Shown: positions 9,201-16,505 of the stretch, one piece after another
How the letters are laid out: each line of letters opens with the position of its first letter
Numbering within the stretch: position 1 is the stretch's first letter
Assembly: GCA_964488355.1 (NCBI GenBank)
Contig: CAZAUJ010000016.1
Location: forward strand, 1 to 57,329
Reading direction: 5' to 3'
DNA length: 57,329 nt
From: Thermoanaerobaculum sp964488355
GTDB lineage: Bacteria > Acidobacteriota > Thermoanaerobaculia > Thermoanaerobaculales > Thermoanaerobaculaceae
The notes under the pieces: model-generated
The model's input: only the letters and a program-made list of their open reading frames with translations
Told to the model about the DNA's origin: nothing
Database searches by the model: none
Translations under genes and position numbers: made by a program

Positions 9201-9673
9201 CGGAGCGCGGCGGCGTGCTGGCGGCCATGGAGACGGGCTATCAGCGGGCTAAAATTCAGGAGGAGTCACTGCATTACGAGACCCTCAAGCACTCCGGCCA
9301 GCTGCCCATCGTGGGGGTAAACTTTTTCGAGCACCCCCACCGGCCGGAGGGCGAGCTGGAGGCACCCCAGCTTTCCCGCGCCAGCAAGGAAGAAAAGGAT
9401 AGGCGTCTGGCTCAGCTAGGGGATTTTCAGGCGCGGCATGCCCACCAGGACCTGTGGCAGCAGCACCAGCACCGGGCCGTTCCTAACCCCGAGCTGGACG
9501 CCCTGCCGCCCTGGCAGAGGCCCGCGGCCTACGCCCTGGCCCGTCTGCAGCAGGTAGCGCGCAACGGCGGTAACGTGTTCGCCGAGGTGTTGGACACGGT
9601 GTGTTCCTGCTCCCTGGGGCAAATCACCCACGCCCTCTACCAGGTGGGAGGCCAGTACCGCCGCAGCATGTAG
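6248..9673 (+). CDS. icmF: Fused isobutyryl-CoA mutase (IcmF)
   Basis: Adenosylcobalamin-dependent mutase interconverting isobutyryl-CoA and n-butyryl-CoA, with its G-protein chaperone in the same chain. Order: B12-binding domain at the N-terminus (DGHDAAIN at 21-28, His23 as lower cobalt ligand); MeaI/MeaB-like GTPase (P-loop GVGGAGKSS around Lys199, later AINKFDRPGA); then the large TIM-barrel mutase domain (FAGEGGPERTN, YGKIGESGVS, SVSISGYHIAEAGANP). The substrate-selecting residues point to ICM rather than methylmalonyl-CoA mutase: Phe584 in YTAGVF (Tyr in MCM) and Gln764 in AQNTCIF (Arg in MCM). 1141 residues, typical. Role: valine/branched-chain or butyrate carbon flow. It ends seven bases from the convergent endonuclease V gene. 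Confidence 0.95.
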   Translation: MGQVYKPKNKVRFVTAASLFDGHDAAINIIRRLLQAHGAEVIHLGHNRSVREIVDAAIQEDVQGIAVSSYQGGHMEFFTYMVDLLRQLRAAHIRVFGGGGGVIVPEEIRQLEAYGVAKIFSPDDGRKLGLEGMVSLMLEACDFAVTELSDGQPPDLTPQNWQLVARAISQVEAGLHLQLPPASRPVPVVGITGVGGAGKSSLTDELVRRLLLDFPALRVAILAVDPTKRRTGGALLADRIRMNSLASGRVYMRSLATRQAHRSLSAAVEGAIAVARASGLDLIFLESAGAGQADSEIADVADVAVYTMTPEYGASLQLEKIDMLDFAHLVAINKFDRPGALDALRDVRKQWRRAHPEFSGKEEDIPVFGTCAHQFHDRGVNALYLRLLQELAERFGDRFRVSESHALPAGLPQRHPIIPPERSGYLREIVDTCRRVRCETEEQVRVARTLYQLVGARAVLCAHQGEGDFADLWHLFEAVVAGSLPPEPGLADLDAEIRRLAHQLSPASRTALATWPKLRQDYAGECFTYRVRDREVTVALTSTSLAGTPIPKVVLPETEDWGEILRFLLRENVPGAYPYTAGVFPFKRQEELPTRMFAGEGGPERTNTRFHFLRAGQPFARLSTAFDSVTLYGEDPDPRPDIYGKIGESGVSICSVEDMEKLYAGFDLCAPNTSVSMTINGPAPMILAMFFNVAGRQEAKRRLLADGRLHGKLEDALQPTVDGKRWEELAPLLRPGEWEEALSCAVRVVRGTVQADILKEDQAQNTCIFSTEFALRLMGDVQAWFVQHGVRNFYSVSISGYHIAEAGANPITQLAFTLANGFTYVEYFRSRGLAVDDFAPNLSFFFSNGMDPEYTVIGRVARRLWATVLRELYGANERSQKLKYHIQTSGRSLHAKEIAFNDIRTTLQALLALADNCNSLHTNAYDEAITTPTEESVRRALAIQLIAALEFGLLKNENPWQGSYFIQWLTDRVEEAVLSEFQRLAERGGVLAAMETGYQRAKIQEESLHYETLKHSGQLPIVGVNFFEHPHRPEGELEAPQLSRASKEEKDRRLAQLGDFQARHAHQDLWQQHQHRAVPNPELDALPPWQRPAAYALARLQQVARNGGNVFAEVLDTVCSCSLGQITHALYQVGGQYRRSM

Positions 9674-9679
9674 CAAAAG

Positions 9680-10213
9680 CTAGGGCTCGACGGACTTTCT
9701 GCCGGCTTCCGCCCGAGCCAGGGCTTGGCGGGCACAGCGGTCCACCAGCCGCAGGAGCGTGGGCAGGCGAAAAGGCCCATGCATGCGCGCCACCTGTTCC
9801 GCTGCCCAGGTTGGCTCCACCCCCACCGCGCTCACCCAAAGGGGGTGCCGGCTTTTCCCGCGCCACACCGGCACCGCCGGGGCGCCGGGAAAGGCACTCT
9901 TGGCCACCCCCACCACCGGCAGCCGTCCCTCCAACGCCTGGTGGAGCCTGCCGCCCAGGCCAAGCCATCCTCGGTCGTTGAGAAACACGAAGCCATCCAC
10001 CAGCACGAGCTCAATGTGTTCGGGGAACTGGCCCAGCACCCCGAGAATGGCCGGCAGCTCCCGCGCCGCCAGCTGCCCGGGGACGTACGGTGCCGGGACG
10101 TGACCCAGGAACCAGCAGAGCTTCCCAGGCGCCGCGTCCTGCCAATGGTTGAAGGCGGCAGCGGCCGCCGCCACCCGCGCCTGGCTGTACGCTGCGTCCA
10201 CGCACACCAGCAC
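9680..10213 (-). CDS. nfi: Endonuclease V family protein, compact
   Basis: Predicted DNA repair nuclease cutting near deaminated bases (inosine). Family landmarks are all present: Asp6 in VCVDAAYS, Tyr43 in PYVPGQLAARELP with Glu52, and Asp73 in LVLVDGFVF, matching the catalytic Asp/Glu/Asp set of E. coli Nfi (D35, E89, D110, recalled). VVGVAKSAF and PLWVSAVGV follow. At 177 residues it is about 40 shorter than Nfi and starts immediately before the first catalytic Asp, so the usual N-terminal helix is missing. GTG 10213 is preceded by GGGCGGAGCAGG and lies 14 bases after the acyl-CoA dehydrogenase stop, so it is probably the second gene of that operon. Confidence 0.8.
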   Translation of the reverse strand: MLVCVDAAYSQARVAAAAAAFNHWQDAAPGKLCWFLGHVPAPYVPGQLAARELPAILGVLGQFPEHIELVLVDGFVFLNDRGWLGLGGRLHQALEGRLPVVGVAKSAFPGAPAVPVWRGKSRHPLWVSAVGVEPTWAAEQVARMHGPFRLPTLLRLVDRCARQALARAEAGRKSVEP

Positions 10214-10227
10214 CGCCTGCTCCGCCC

Positions 10228-11937
10228 TCAGCGGCTCAGCCGGGTTACCAGGGCCGCGGTGGCCTCATCCTCGTGTTCACCCTGCAGGGGTTCGAGGCGA
10301 AGGTAAAGCTGGGCCAGCTCCGGCAGCTCGCTGGTCAAGCCCTGGGAAAGCTCCCAGGAGGCTTGGGCCAAAAGCACCACCAAATCGGTGGCGCGGCAGG
10401 CCAGGTCGGCAATAGGCCGCACAAAGCCCAAAGCCGCCTCCTCCCCCAACGCTTCCAGCTTCTCGATCCGCCGCGCCAATTCGGTCAAGAGCCGTTCCGC
10501 CGCGTCCCTTGCCTTTGCCAGCTGTCCGTGGTTGACAGAAGCCAGCTCCCCCTGCAGGCGCGCCAGCCAGGGCCCTCCCAGGCGGCGCACCGCCACATCC
10601 CGCACCACTTGAGCGCAAAGGGTGTTGTGGCTCCCCTCCCAGGCCTCCAGCACGAGGGCGTCACGGTAGAGGCGCGGAAGGGGGGAGAAGTCCTCGATGG
10701 TACCGTTGCCCCCCAGCACCTCGATGGCCTGCCGCACGCCTGCCGTGGCCCAGCGGGAGGTCCAGTACTTGGCCAGCATGACGGAAAGCCGCCGGGCAGC
10801 CGCCAGCTCGGCTTCGGCGTCTGCGGCCAGCTGATCGCTCATGGCCAAAAGACGCAAGGCGGTCAAAAGCGCCGTCACCCGCCGCAGTTTGAGCTCCGCC
10901 AGGGCCTTGGCTACCTCGGGAAAGCTCACAAGCTTTCGCCCAAAGGCCTGCCGGTGGTACGCATAGGTGGTAGCCCATACCTCCGCCGTGCGCAAGAAGG
11001 CGGCAGCGGCCACCGTGTTGTGCACCCGGGAGGTATCCAACACGATGCCCACCAGGTGGCGAAAGCCCTGGTCCAGGGGGCCTATGGGCTCGGCCAGCGC
11101 CCCGGCAAACTCCATTTCCCCGGTGGCCAAGGAGCGCGTGCCCAGCTTCCACTTGAGCCGGCGCAGGCTGAAGCCGTTGGGTCTGCCGTCCACCAACCGC
11201 GGCACGAGAAAGAGGCCCAGGCCCTTGGTTCCGGGCCTTGCACCCTGCGGGCGAGCCGAGACCACGAACAGGCCGGCGTCGGCCACCGAGCAGAACCACT
11301 TTTCCCCGTAAAGCCGCCACCCGCCGGGCCGCTGTGGGTCGGGCACCGCCTGCACCTCGTTCACCCCCACATCCGAGCCGCCCTGGGCTTCGGTGACGAA
11401 CTGGGCAGCGTGCAGTCGCTCCTCGAAGCGATCGGTGGTCAAGGCGGGCAAGAAGCGCCGCTGCTGCTCAGGGGTGCCCAGCTGCTGCAACAGCTTGATG
11501 GCGCCGGCAGTGCAGGCTACCGGGCAAGCCTGACCCGCTTCGCCCCACTGGTCCAAAAGGTAGAGTACGCTGCCCGCCACCAGCTCTTGACCCGCTTGGG
11601 CCAAAAGCGAAAGCACCCCCGAGCCCCAAAAAACCCGGCCCAGCTCCGCCGCTAGGGGGTGCAGGCGGACCTCCTGAATGGGGTTGCCAAAAGCATCACA
11701 GGGCTCCAGTCGGGGGAGGTTGGTATCGCGTTCCAGCTCCTCCACCAGCGGGCCCAGGCGCGCCGCGCTCTCGCCCACCTGCTGCAAGCGCTGCTCGTGG
11801 GCTGCCAGTTGCGGGCCAGCCAGGCGCTGCAGCGCTCGTTGCAGCTGCCGGTCAGCCGCGAAAAAGTTTTTGGGCAAGGCCGCGCGAGCCGCGGCCCAAT
11901 CGCTCCGGGCTGCCTCAGGGGGGTAGGGTTGGCTCAT
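10228..11937 (-). CDS. Acyl-CoA dehydrogenase, AidB-like
   Basis: FAD-dependent acyl-CoA dehydrogenase superfamily member, 569 residues. Motifs: TEAQGGSDVGVNE (flavin/substrate loop), GEKWFCSVADAGLFVV, LDTSRVHNTVAAAA, YAYHRQAFGRKLVSFP, EVLGGNGTIEDF and LEAWEGSHNTL. The sequence around GGSDVG and WFCS and the long C-terminal helical part resemble AidB rather than short-chain dehydrogenases, so it may act on branched or unusual acyl-CoAs or have an AidB-like protective role; the substrate cannot be told. ATG 11937 is chosen for its strong GGGAGGAGCC ribosome-binding site; the open frame continues far upstream but that part is antisense to the SPFH gene. The nearby icmF hints at branched-chain acyl metabolism (inference). 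Confidence 0.88.
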   Translation of the reverse strand: MSQPYPPEAARSDWAAARAALPKNFFAADRQLQRALQRLAGPQLAAHEQRLQQVGESAARLGPLVEELERDTNLPRLEPCDAFGNPIQEVRLHPLAAELGRVFWGSGVLSLLAQAGQELVAGSVLYLLDQWGEAGQACPVACTAGAIKLLQQLGTPEQQRRFLPALTTDRFEERLHAAQFVTEAQGGSDVGVNEVQAVPDPQRPGGWRLYGEKWFCSVADAGLFVVSARPQGARPGTKGLGLFLVPRLVDGRPNGFSLRRLKWKLGTRSLATGEMEFAGALAEPIGPLDQGFRHLVGIVLDTSRVHNTVAAAAFLRTAEVWATTYAYHRQAFGRKLVSFPEVAKALAELKLRRVTALLTALRLLAMSDQLAADAEAELAAARRLSVMLAKYWTSRWATAGVRQAIEVLGGNGTIEDFSPLPRLYRDALVLEAWEGSHNTLCAQVVRDVAVRRLGGPWLARLQGELASVNHGQLAKARDAAERLLTELARRIEKLEALGEEAALGFVRPIADLACRATDLVVLLAQASWELSQGLTSELPELAQLYLRLEPLQGEHEDEATAALVTRLSR

Positions 11938-12016
11938 GGCTCCTCCCGTAGGGAAGTTTAACCCCCCTCGCCAAGCACCCCAACACCTTGACCCGTTGAC
12001 GCCTGATGCTTTCGCT

Positions 12017-12026
12017 ATGATATCAT
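12017..12026. promoter_or_regulatory. Palindrome and -10 region between acyl-CoA dehydrogenase and SPFH genes
   Basis: ATGATATCAT is a perfect 10-bp palindrome overlapping a possible -10 (TATGAT, 12016-12021) upstream of the SPFH gene; TTGACC/TTGACG hexamers lie about 22 and 14 bases further upstream, neither at ideal spacing. It sits in the 109-bp divergent intergenic region, so it could be an operator. Confidence 0.3.
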
Positions 12027-12046
12027 TTTGATTGCGGAGGTGGGCC

Positions 12047-12931
12047 ATGGTAGAGATGAGGGAAGAAAAAGCTTGGAGGACGAACGGCTTCTTTGGTTTG
12101 CTGCTGGCGGTGGCCCTCAGCGTAGCCAGCTGCTGGCAGTTCGTGCGCTTTGTGGTGGCCGCCAAAGAGCAGGTGCTGCTTTGGGGCCACCTGTTGGCCG
12201 CGGGCCTTTTGGCGCTGGCCGCTGCCTTGGCCTTCGCCGGTCTTTTCATCGTCAAGCCCAACGAGGCGCGGGTCCTGGTGTTCTTTGGCCGGTACGTGGG
12301 GACCGTGCGCCAAGATGGCTTCCACATGGCCAACCCGCTCACGGTACGGCCCTCCGTTTCGGTGCGGGTACGCAACTTCAACACCGAGCGCCTCAAGGTG
12401 AACGACGCCCACGGCAACCCCATCGAAATTGCTGCCGTGGTGGTGTGGAGGGTGGCCGACACGGCCAAGGCGCTGTTCGATGTGGACAACTACGAGCAGT
12501 TCGTTAACACGCAAGCGGAAACGGCCGTGCGCAGCATGGCCAGTCGCTTTCCCTACGACACGGCGGAGGGGGTCACCTCTCTGCGCGGCGACCCAGAAGG
12601 TATCGCTGCTGCCCTGCGGGCGGAGCTGGCCGAGCGCTTGCGGGTGGCCGGAGTAGAAGTGCTGGAGGCTCGTCTTACCCACCTGGCCTATGCCCCGGAA
12701 ATTGCCCAGGCCATGTTGCGCCGCCAGCAAGCGGAGGCAGTGATTGCCGCGCGGCAAAAAATCGTGGAGGGGGCCGTGGGCATGGTGGGCATGGCCTTGG
12801 CCGCGCTGCAGGAGCAAGGGGTGGTGAGCCTCGATGAGGAGCGCAAGGCCAACATGGTCAACAACCTGCTGGTTGCCCTGGTTTCGGAGGCGCAGGCCCA
12901 ACCCGTGATCAACGCCGGCTCGATTTACTGA
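12047..12931 (+). CDS. SPFH-domain (slipin/prohibitin-like) membrane protein
   Basis: 294-residue membrane-anchored SPFH protein. Two hydrophobic segments occupy roughly residues 15-80 (GFFGLLLAVALSV and GHLLAAGLLALAAALAFAG), followed by IVKPNEARVLVFFGRYVGT, the SPFH/Band 7 signature, VRVRNFNTERLKVND, and an Ala/Glu-rich helical tail with RQQAEAVIAARQKIVEGAV that should oligomerise. Such proteins scaffold membrane microdomains. ATG 12047 follows GGAGGTGGGCC, a clear ribosome-binding site. The next gene, seven bases downstream, encodes a ribbon-helix-helix protein, a pairing I recall with this SPFH subgroup in other bacteria. Confidence 0.88.
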   Translation: MVEMREEKAWRTNGFFGLLLAVALSVASCWQFVRFVVAAKEQVLLWGHLLAAGLLALAAALAFAGLFIVKPNEARVLVFFGRYVGTVRQDGFHMANPLTVRPSVSVRVRNFNTERLKVNDAHGNPIEIAAVVVWRVADTAKALFDVDNYEQFVNTQAETAVRSMASRFPYDTAEGVTSLRGDPEGIAAALRAELAERLRVAGVEVLEARLTHLAYAPEIAQAMLRRQQAEAVIAARQKIVEGAVGMVGMALAALQEQGVVSLDEERKANMVNNLLVALVSEAQAQPVINAGSIY

Positions 12932-12938
12932 AAAGGCC

Positions 12939-13157
12939 GTGGCGGAAAAAAAACGCTTCCTCCTGCGGCTGGACCGGCACCTTTACGCCGCCCTGGAACG
13001 CTGGGCAGCGGACGAGCTGCGTTCGGTGAACGCTCACATCGAGTACCTGCTTCGGCAGGCGGCACGGAAGGCTGGGCGGCTGCCGGCAGAACCAAAGGAG
13101 CAGGGGCAAGAGGAAAGTGACCCTACGCGGCGAACTTCCCCCCTGCATCCTACGTAA
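12939..13157 (+). CDS. Arc-like ribbon-helix-helix protein
   Basis: 72-residue protein whose first 45 residues fit the Arc/MetJ ribbon-helix-helix fold: a basic strand (KKRFLLRLDRHLYAAL) followed by ERWAADELRSVNAHIEYLLRQ. The remainder is a charged, low-complexity tail. The GTG start lies seven bases after the SPFH stop. Probably a DNA-binding dimer, although in this context a structural role with the SPFH protein is also possible. No toxin gene is adjacent, so it does not look like an antitoxin. Confidence 0.75.
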   Translation: MAEKKRFLLRLDRHLYAALERWAADELRSVNAHIEYLLRQAARKAGRLPAEPKEQGQEESDPTRRTSPLHPT

Positions 13158-13183
13158 TACCATGGGCTGAAAAGGAGGTGCGT

Positions 13184-15850
13184 ATGCGTCAGAAAGCGTC
13201 AGCCGCACTCGCTGGCTTGGTGCTGCAGCTGGCTGCCGGCGCGGTTTGCGCCAAGCTACCGCCCCTGCTAGACCGCGAGCTGTTCTTTGGTAACCCGGAA
13301 ATCGTGGGCGCCCAGCTTTCCCCCGACGGCAAGCTGGTGGCCTTTCTCAAGCCCTGGCAAAACACGCGCAACATTTGGGTCAAGGGCGTTACTGAGCCCT
13401 TTTCCTCCGCCCGGCTCCTCACCGCCGAAAGCAAAAGGCCCATCCCGGCCTTCTTTTGGAGCCGCGATAGCCGCACCATACTCTTTGTCAAGGACAACGA
13501 CGGCGACGAGAACTTCAACGTTTGGGCGGTCTCGCCCCACGACCCACCGGAGCCTGGAAAACCCGTGCCCCACGCGCGCAACCTGACGGCCCTCAAGGGC
13601 GTGCGAGCGGTGATTTACGAGGTGCCCAAAGCCCAGCCCGACATCCTGTGGGTGGGGCTGAACGACCGGGACCCCTCCTGGCACGACCTCTATCGCCTGC
13701 ACATCGCCAGCGGTGAGCGCGAGCTGGTGTACACCAACACCGACCGCATTGCCGGCTGGGACTTCGATTTGGCTGGCAACCCGCGCCTGGCCACGCGCAT
13801 TGAAACCGACGGGACCACCACCGTCCTGGCTTGGGAAGCCAACCAGTTTCGAGCGGTTTACAGCTGCTCGCCTTTGGATACCTGCGGGGTACTGCGTTTC
13901 CACAAGGATGGCCGGCACGTTTGGCTCATGTCTAACCGCGGCGAGGCCGCCAACCTGGTGGAGCTGCGTCTGTTGGACCTGACCACAGGCGAAGAAACCA
14001 AGGTGGAAGCTGACCCCTTGGGCCGGGTGGACTTGGCCAACGTGCTGTTTTCCGAGCGTACCGATGAGCTGCTCGCCACCGTGTATGTGGACGACCGTGC
14101 GCGCGTGTACTTCAAAGACCCCGAGTGGGCCGCCTCGTACGCTTACCTTCAGCGCAAGCTGAAAGGCCGGCAACTGGGCTTCACCTCCATAACCGCCGAC
14201 GAAAGGCTCGTGCTGGTCACGGCCACTGCCGACACCGAGCCCGGGGAAACGTACCTCTTCGATCGGGAAAGCAGAAAGCTCATCTTCCAATACCGGGTGC
14301 GCGAGCGCTTGCCGCGCAAGCACCTGGCTGAGGTTACGCCGGTCCGCTACCGCTCCTCCGATGGTCTGGAGATTCCCGCCTACCTCACCCTCCCGAAGGG
14401 GGTCCGGCCCAAGTACTTGCCGGCGGTGGTGGTGCCTCACGGCGGCCCCTGGGCGCGGGATTTTTGGGGCTACAACGGCCTGGCCCAGTTCCTTGCTAAC
14501 CGCGGCTATGCCGTGCTCCAACCCAACTTTCGCGGCTCCACCGGTTACGGCAAGGCGTTCCTCAACGCCGGCAACCGCCAGTGGGGCGAGAAGATGCAGG
14601 ACGATATCACCTGGGGTGTCAACTACCTGGTCGAGCAAGGGATTGCCGATGCCAAGCGGGTGGCCATTCTTGGCGGCTCGTATGGCGGCTACGCCACCCT
14701 GGCCGGTGCCACCTTCACCCCTGACCTCTACGCCGCCGCCGTGGACATCGTGGGACCTTCCAACCTTTTGACCCTTTTGGCCTCGATACCACCCTACTGG
14801 GAGGCCTTGCGCGCCGTGTTCCACGTGCGCATGGGGGATCCCGCCACGCCAGAGGGCAAGGCGCAACTGGAACGCCAGTCTCCCCTTAACTCCGTGGACA
14901 AGATCAAGACCCCGCTAATGATCGTTCAGGGGGCCAACGATCCCCGGGTGAAGAAGAGCGAGTCCGACCAAATTGTGGTGGCGCTGCGCGATAAGGGTTT
15001 CCCGGTAGAGTACCTGCTGGCCGACGATGAGGGCCACGGCTTCGCCCGACCGGTAAACCAAATGGCCATGTTTGCCGCGGTGGAAAAGTTCCTGGCCAAG
15101 CACCTGGGCGGGCGCTTCCAGGCGGACATGCCCAAGGAGGTGGCCCAGCGGCTGGCGGAGCTGACTGTGGACGTAAACAAGGTGGAAAAGCCCAAGCCCA
15201 TAACCGTGCAAGGGCCTAAGGCTGAAAGCCTGCGCCTGCAGCCGGGACACTGGCGCTACCGCACCACCATCGAAGCTCAAGGGCAAAGCATGACGCTGGA
15301 GAGCGAGCTTTCCGTGGGCGAGGAAAAAGATGAGTGGGTGGTCACGGAAACTACGCGCCTGCCGCAGGGCCAAGCCACCGATACCGTTCGCCTGGCTAAA
15401 GGCTCCTTGACCCTGCGTGCCCGTACGGTCACGCAGGGACCCCTGCGCATTGCCGTGGAAGCCAAGGAGGGAAAGCTCACCGGCACCATGGAAATGGCAG
15501 GGCAAAGCCGGCCCCTGGAGTTGGCCTTATCGGGACCGGTGCTGGCGGAGGGCGCGGCTTTATTCCCCACCGTGGCCAGCGTACCCATGGCCGCGGGTCA
15601 GAGCCATACCTTCTACCGCACGGATTTGACCCGCCAGCAGCTTTTGCCGTGTCAGCTGAGCGTGCTGGGCGAGGAAGAGGTTTTATGGCAAGGGGAAAAC
15701 CTTTCCGCCTGGAAACTTTCTTTGACCTGCGGCGAGGGCGAGGAAACCTCCACCTTCTGGGTCCATCCCGCAACGCAAGCGGTCCTCAAAGGCACGGGCC
15801 GCAGCGCGCGCATGGCTGGCGCCAGCTTTACCCGCGAGCTGGTGCCCTGA
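13184..15850 (+). CDS. Secreted S9-family peptidase with extra C-terminal domain
   Basis: 888-residue prolyl-oligopeptidase-family serine peptidase with a signal peptide (about residues 1-24). A beta-propeller region is followed by an alpha/beta-hydrolase domain with nucleophile Ser499 in GGSYGGYA, Asp586 in GANDPRV and His618 in DDEGHGFARP, so it is catalytically complete. Known members remove dipeptides or acylated residues from peptides. After about residue 680 comes an unrelated beta-rich segment of some 200 residues (PGHWRYRTTIEAQGQ to the end) resembling DUF3108-type domains; S9 peptidases usually stop before this. ATG 13184 follows a perfect AAAGGAGGTG. An intrinsic terminator follows the gene. 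Confidence 0.88.
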   Translation: MRQKASAALAGLVLQLAAGAVCAKLPPLLDRELFFGNPEIVGAQLSPDGKLVAFLKPWQNTRNIWVKGVTEPFSSARLLTAESKRPIPAFFWSRDSRTILFVKDNDGDENFNVWAVSPHDPPEPGKPVPHARNLTALKGVRAVIYEVPKAQPDILWVGLNDRDPSWHDLYRLHIASGERELVYTNTDRIAGWDFDLAGNPRLATRIETDGTTTVLAWEANQFRAVYSCSPLDTCGVLRFHKDGRHVWLMSNRGEAANLVELRLLDLTTGEETKVEADPLGRVDLANVLFSERTDELLATVYVDDRARVYFKDPEWAASYAYLQRKLKGRQLGFTSITADERLVLVTATADTEPGETYLFDRESRKLIFQYRVRERLPRKHLAEVTPVRYRSSDGLEIPAYLTLPKGVRPKYLPAVVVPHGGPWARDFWGYNGLAQFLANRGYAVLQPNFRGSTGYGKAFLNAGNRQWGEKMQDDITWGVNYLVEQGIADAKRVAILGGSYGGYATLAGATFTPDLYAAAVDIVGPSNLLTLLASIPPYWEALRAVFHVRMGDPATPEGKAQLERQSPLNSVDKIKTPLMIVQGANDPRVKKSESDQIVVALRDKGFPVEYLLADDEGHGFARPVNQMAMFAAVEKFLAKHLGGRFQADMPKEVAQRLAELTVDVNKVEKPKPITVQGPKAESLRLQPGHWRYRTTIEAQGQSMTLESELSVGEEKDEWVVTETTRLPQGQATDTVRLAKGSLTLRARTVTQGPLRIAVEAKEGKLTGTMEMAGQSRPLELALSGPVLAEGAALFPTVASVPMAAGQSHTFYRTDLTRQQLLPCQLSVLGEEEVLWQGENLSAWKLSLTCGEGEETSTFWVHPATQAVLKGTGRSARMAGASFTRELVP

Positions 15851-15873
15851 ACGCCCCAAAAGCTTAGGCACCT

Positions 15874-15897
15874 AGGCCGCCTGCGGGCGGCCTTTTT
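15874..15897 (+). terminator. Rho-independent terminator after S9 peptidase
   Basis: GGCCGCC and GGCGGCC stems around a 4-base loop (extended by an A-T pair), directly followed by TTTTT. It ends the SPFH/peptidase transcript. Confidence 0.85.
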
Positions 15898-16038
15898 CTT
15901 TCGACCCGCGGCTGCAGGAACCCTCTCCCGGGCGCAGCAGGTATCCCAGCAGGGATCGTTTCCCAACTTGGGGTTTCTCTGCCCCTGCCTCCATCCTGGG
16001 CGTGTTCGGCAGGGTAGCCTCAGGCCCGCCTAAGGCTC

Positions 16039-16081
16039 TTGACAGCCCGGGTGTCATGGTGTACTAAAGTACTGGTACACT
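16039..16081 (+). promoter_or_regulatory. Promoter with overlapping GntR/YtrA-type operator
   Basis: TTGACA (16039-16044), a 17-bp spacer and TACTAA (16062-16067). The inverted repeat GTGTAC-N10-GTACAC (16059-16080) covers the -10 hexamer and, read as GTGTA-N12-TACACT, resembles the operator I recall for B. subtilis YtrA. This predicts autorepression by the GntR protein encoded next. Confidence 0.7.
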
Positions 16082-16100
16082 ATGACGCTGGAGGCGGCCC

Positions 16101-16505
16101 ATGAAGCCAACCATTGAGCTTGACCCCACCGACCCAGCCCCCCTGTGGAGCCAATTGGCCCAGCAGCTGCGGCAGCTGGTGGTCAGCGGCCAGCTTCCAC
16201 CGGGGGCGCCGGTTCCTTCGGTGCGTGTTTTGGCCCAGCAGCTAACCGTCAACCCAGCCACGGTCGCCAAGGCCCTACAGGCGTTGGTGGCGGAAGGCAT
16301 TTTGCAGGTGCGCAGGGGACAGGGAACCTTCGTCGCTCCCTCCCCACCACAGCTTTCCCCCAGCCAGCGGTGGGAACAGCTCCTTGGGGCAGCCAAGCCC
16401 TTGGTTGCGCGAGCCCGGGTGCTGGGTGCCACCTTAGAGGAAACGCAGCAGGCGGTTGCCCAAACGTGGCAATCGCTTAACCCCCGCAGGGGAGGTGAGT
16501 CATGA
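16101..16505 (+). CDS. GntR-family regulator, YtrA subfamily
   Basis: 134-residue transcription factor: an N-terminal winged helix of GntR type (PLWSQLAQQLRQLVVSGQ, then PPGAPVPSVRVLAQQL and NPATVAKALQALVAEG) and only a short helical C-terminal dimerisation segment, the mark of the small YtrA subfamily that regulates ABC transporter operons. ATG 16101 follows TGGAGGCGGCC. Its TGA overlaps the ATG of the ABC ATPase gene (ATGA), so regulator and transporter are cotranslated. The palindrome over its promoter suggests autorepression; the inducer is unknown. Confidence 0.9.
   Translation: MKPTIELDPTDPAPLWSQLAQQLRQLVVSGQLPPGAPVPSVRVLAQQLTVNPATVAKALQALVAEGILQVRRGQGTFVAPSPPQLSPSQRWEQLLGAAKPLVARARVLGATLEETQQAVAQTWQSLNPRRGGES

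Noticed and set aside
11938..12489. Upstream extension of the acyl-CoA dehydrogenase frame
   Set aside because: It is antisense to the SPFH gene and does not resemble the family; a strong ribosome-binding site precedes ATG 11937.
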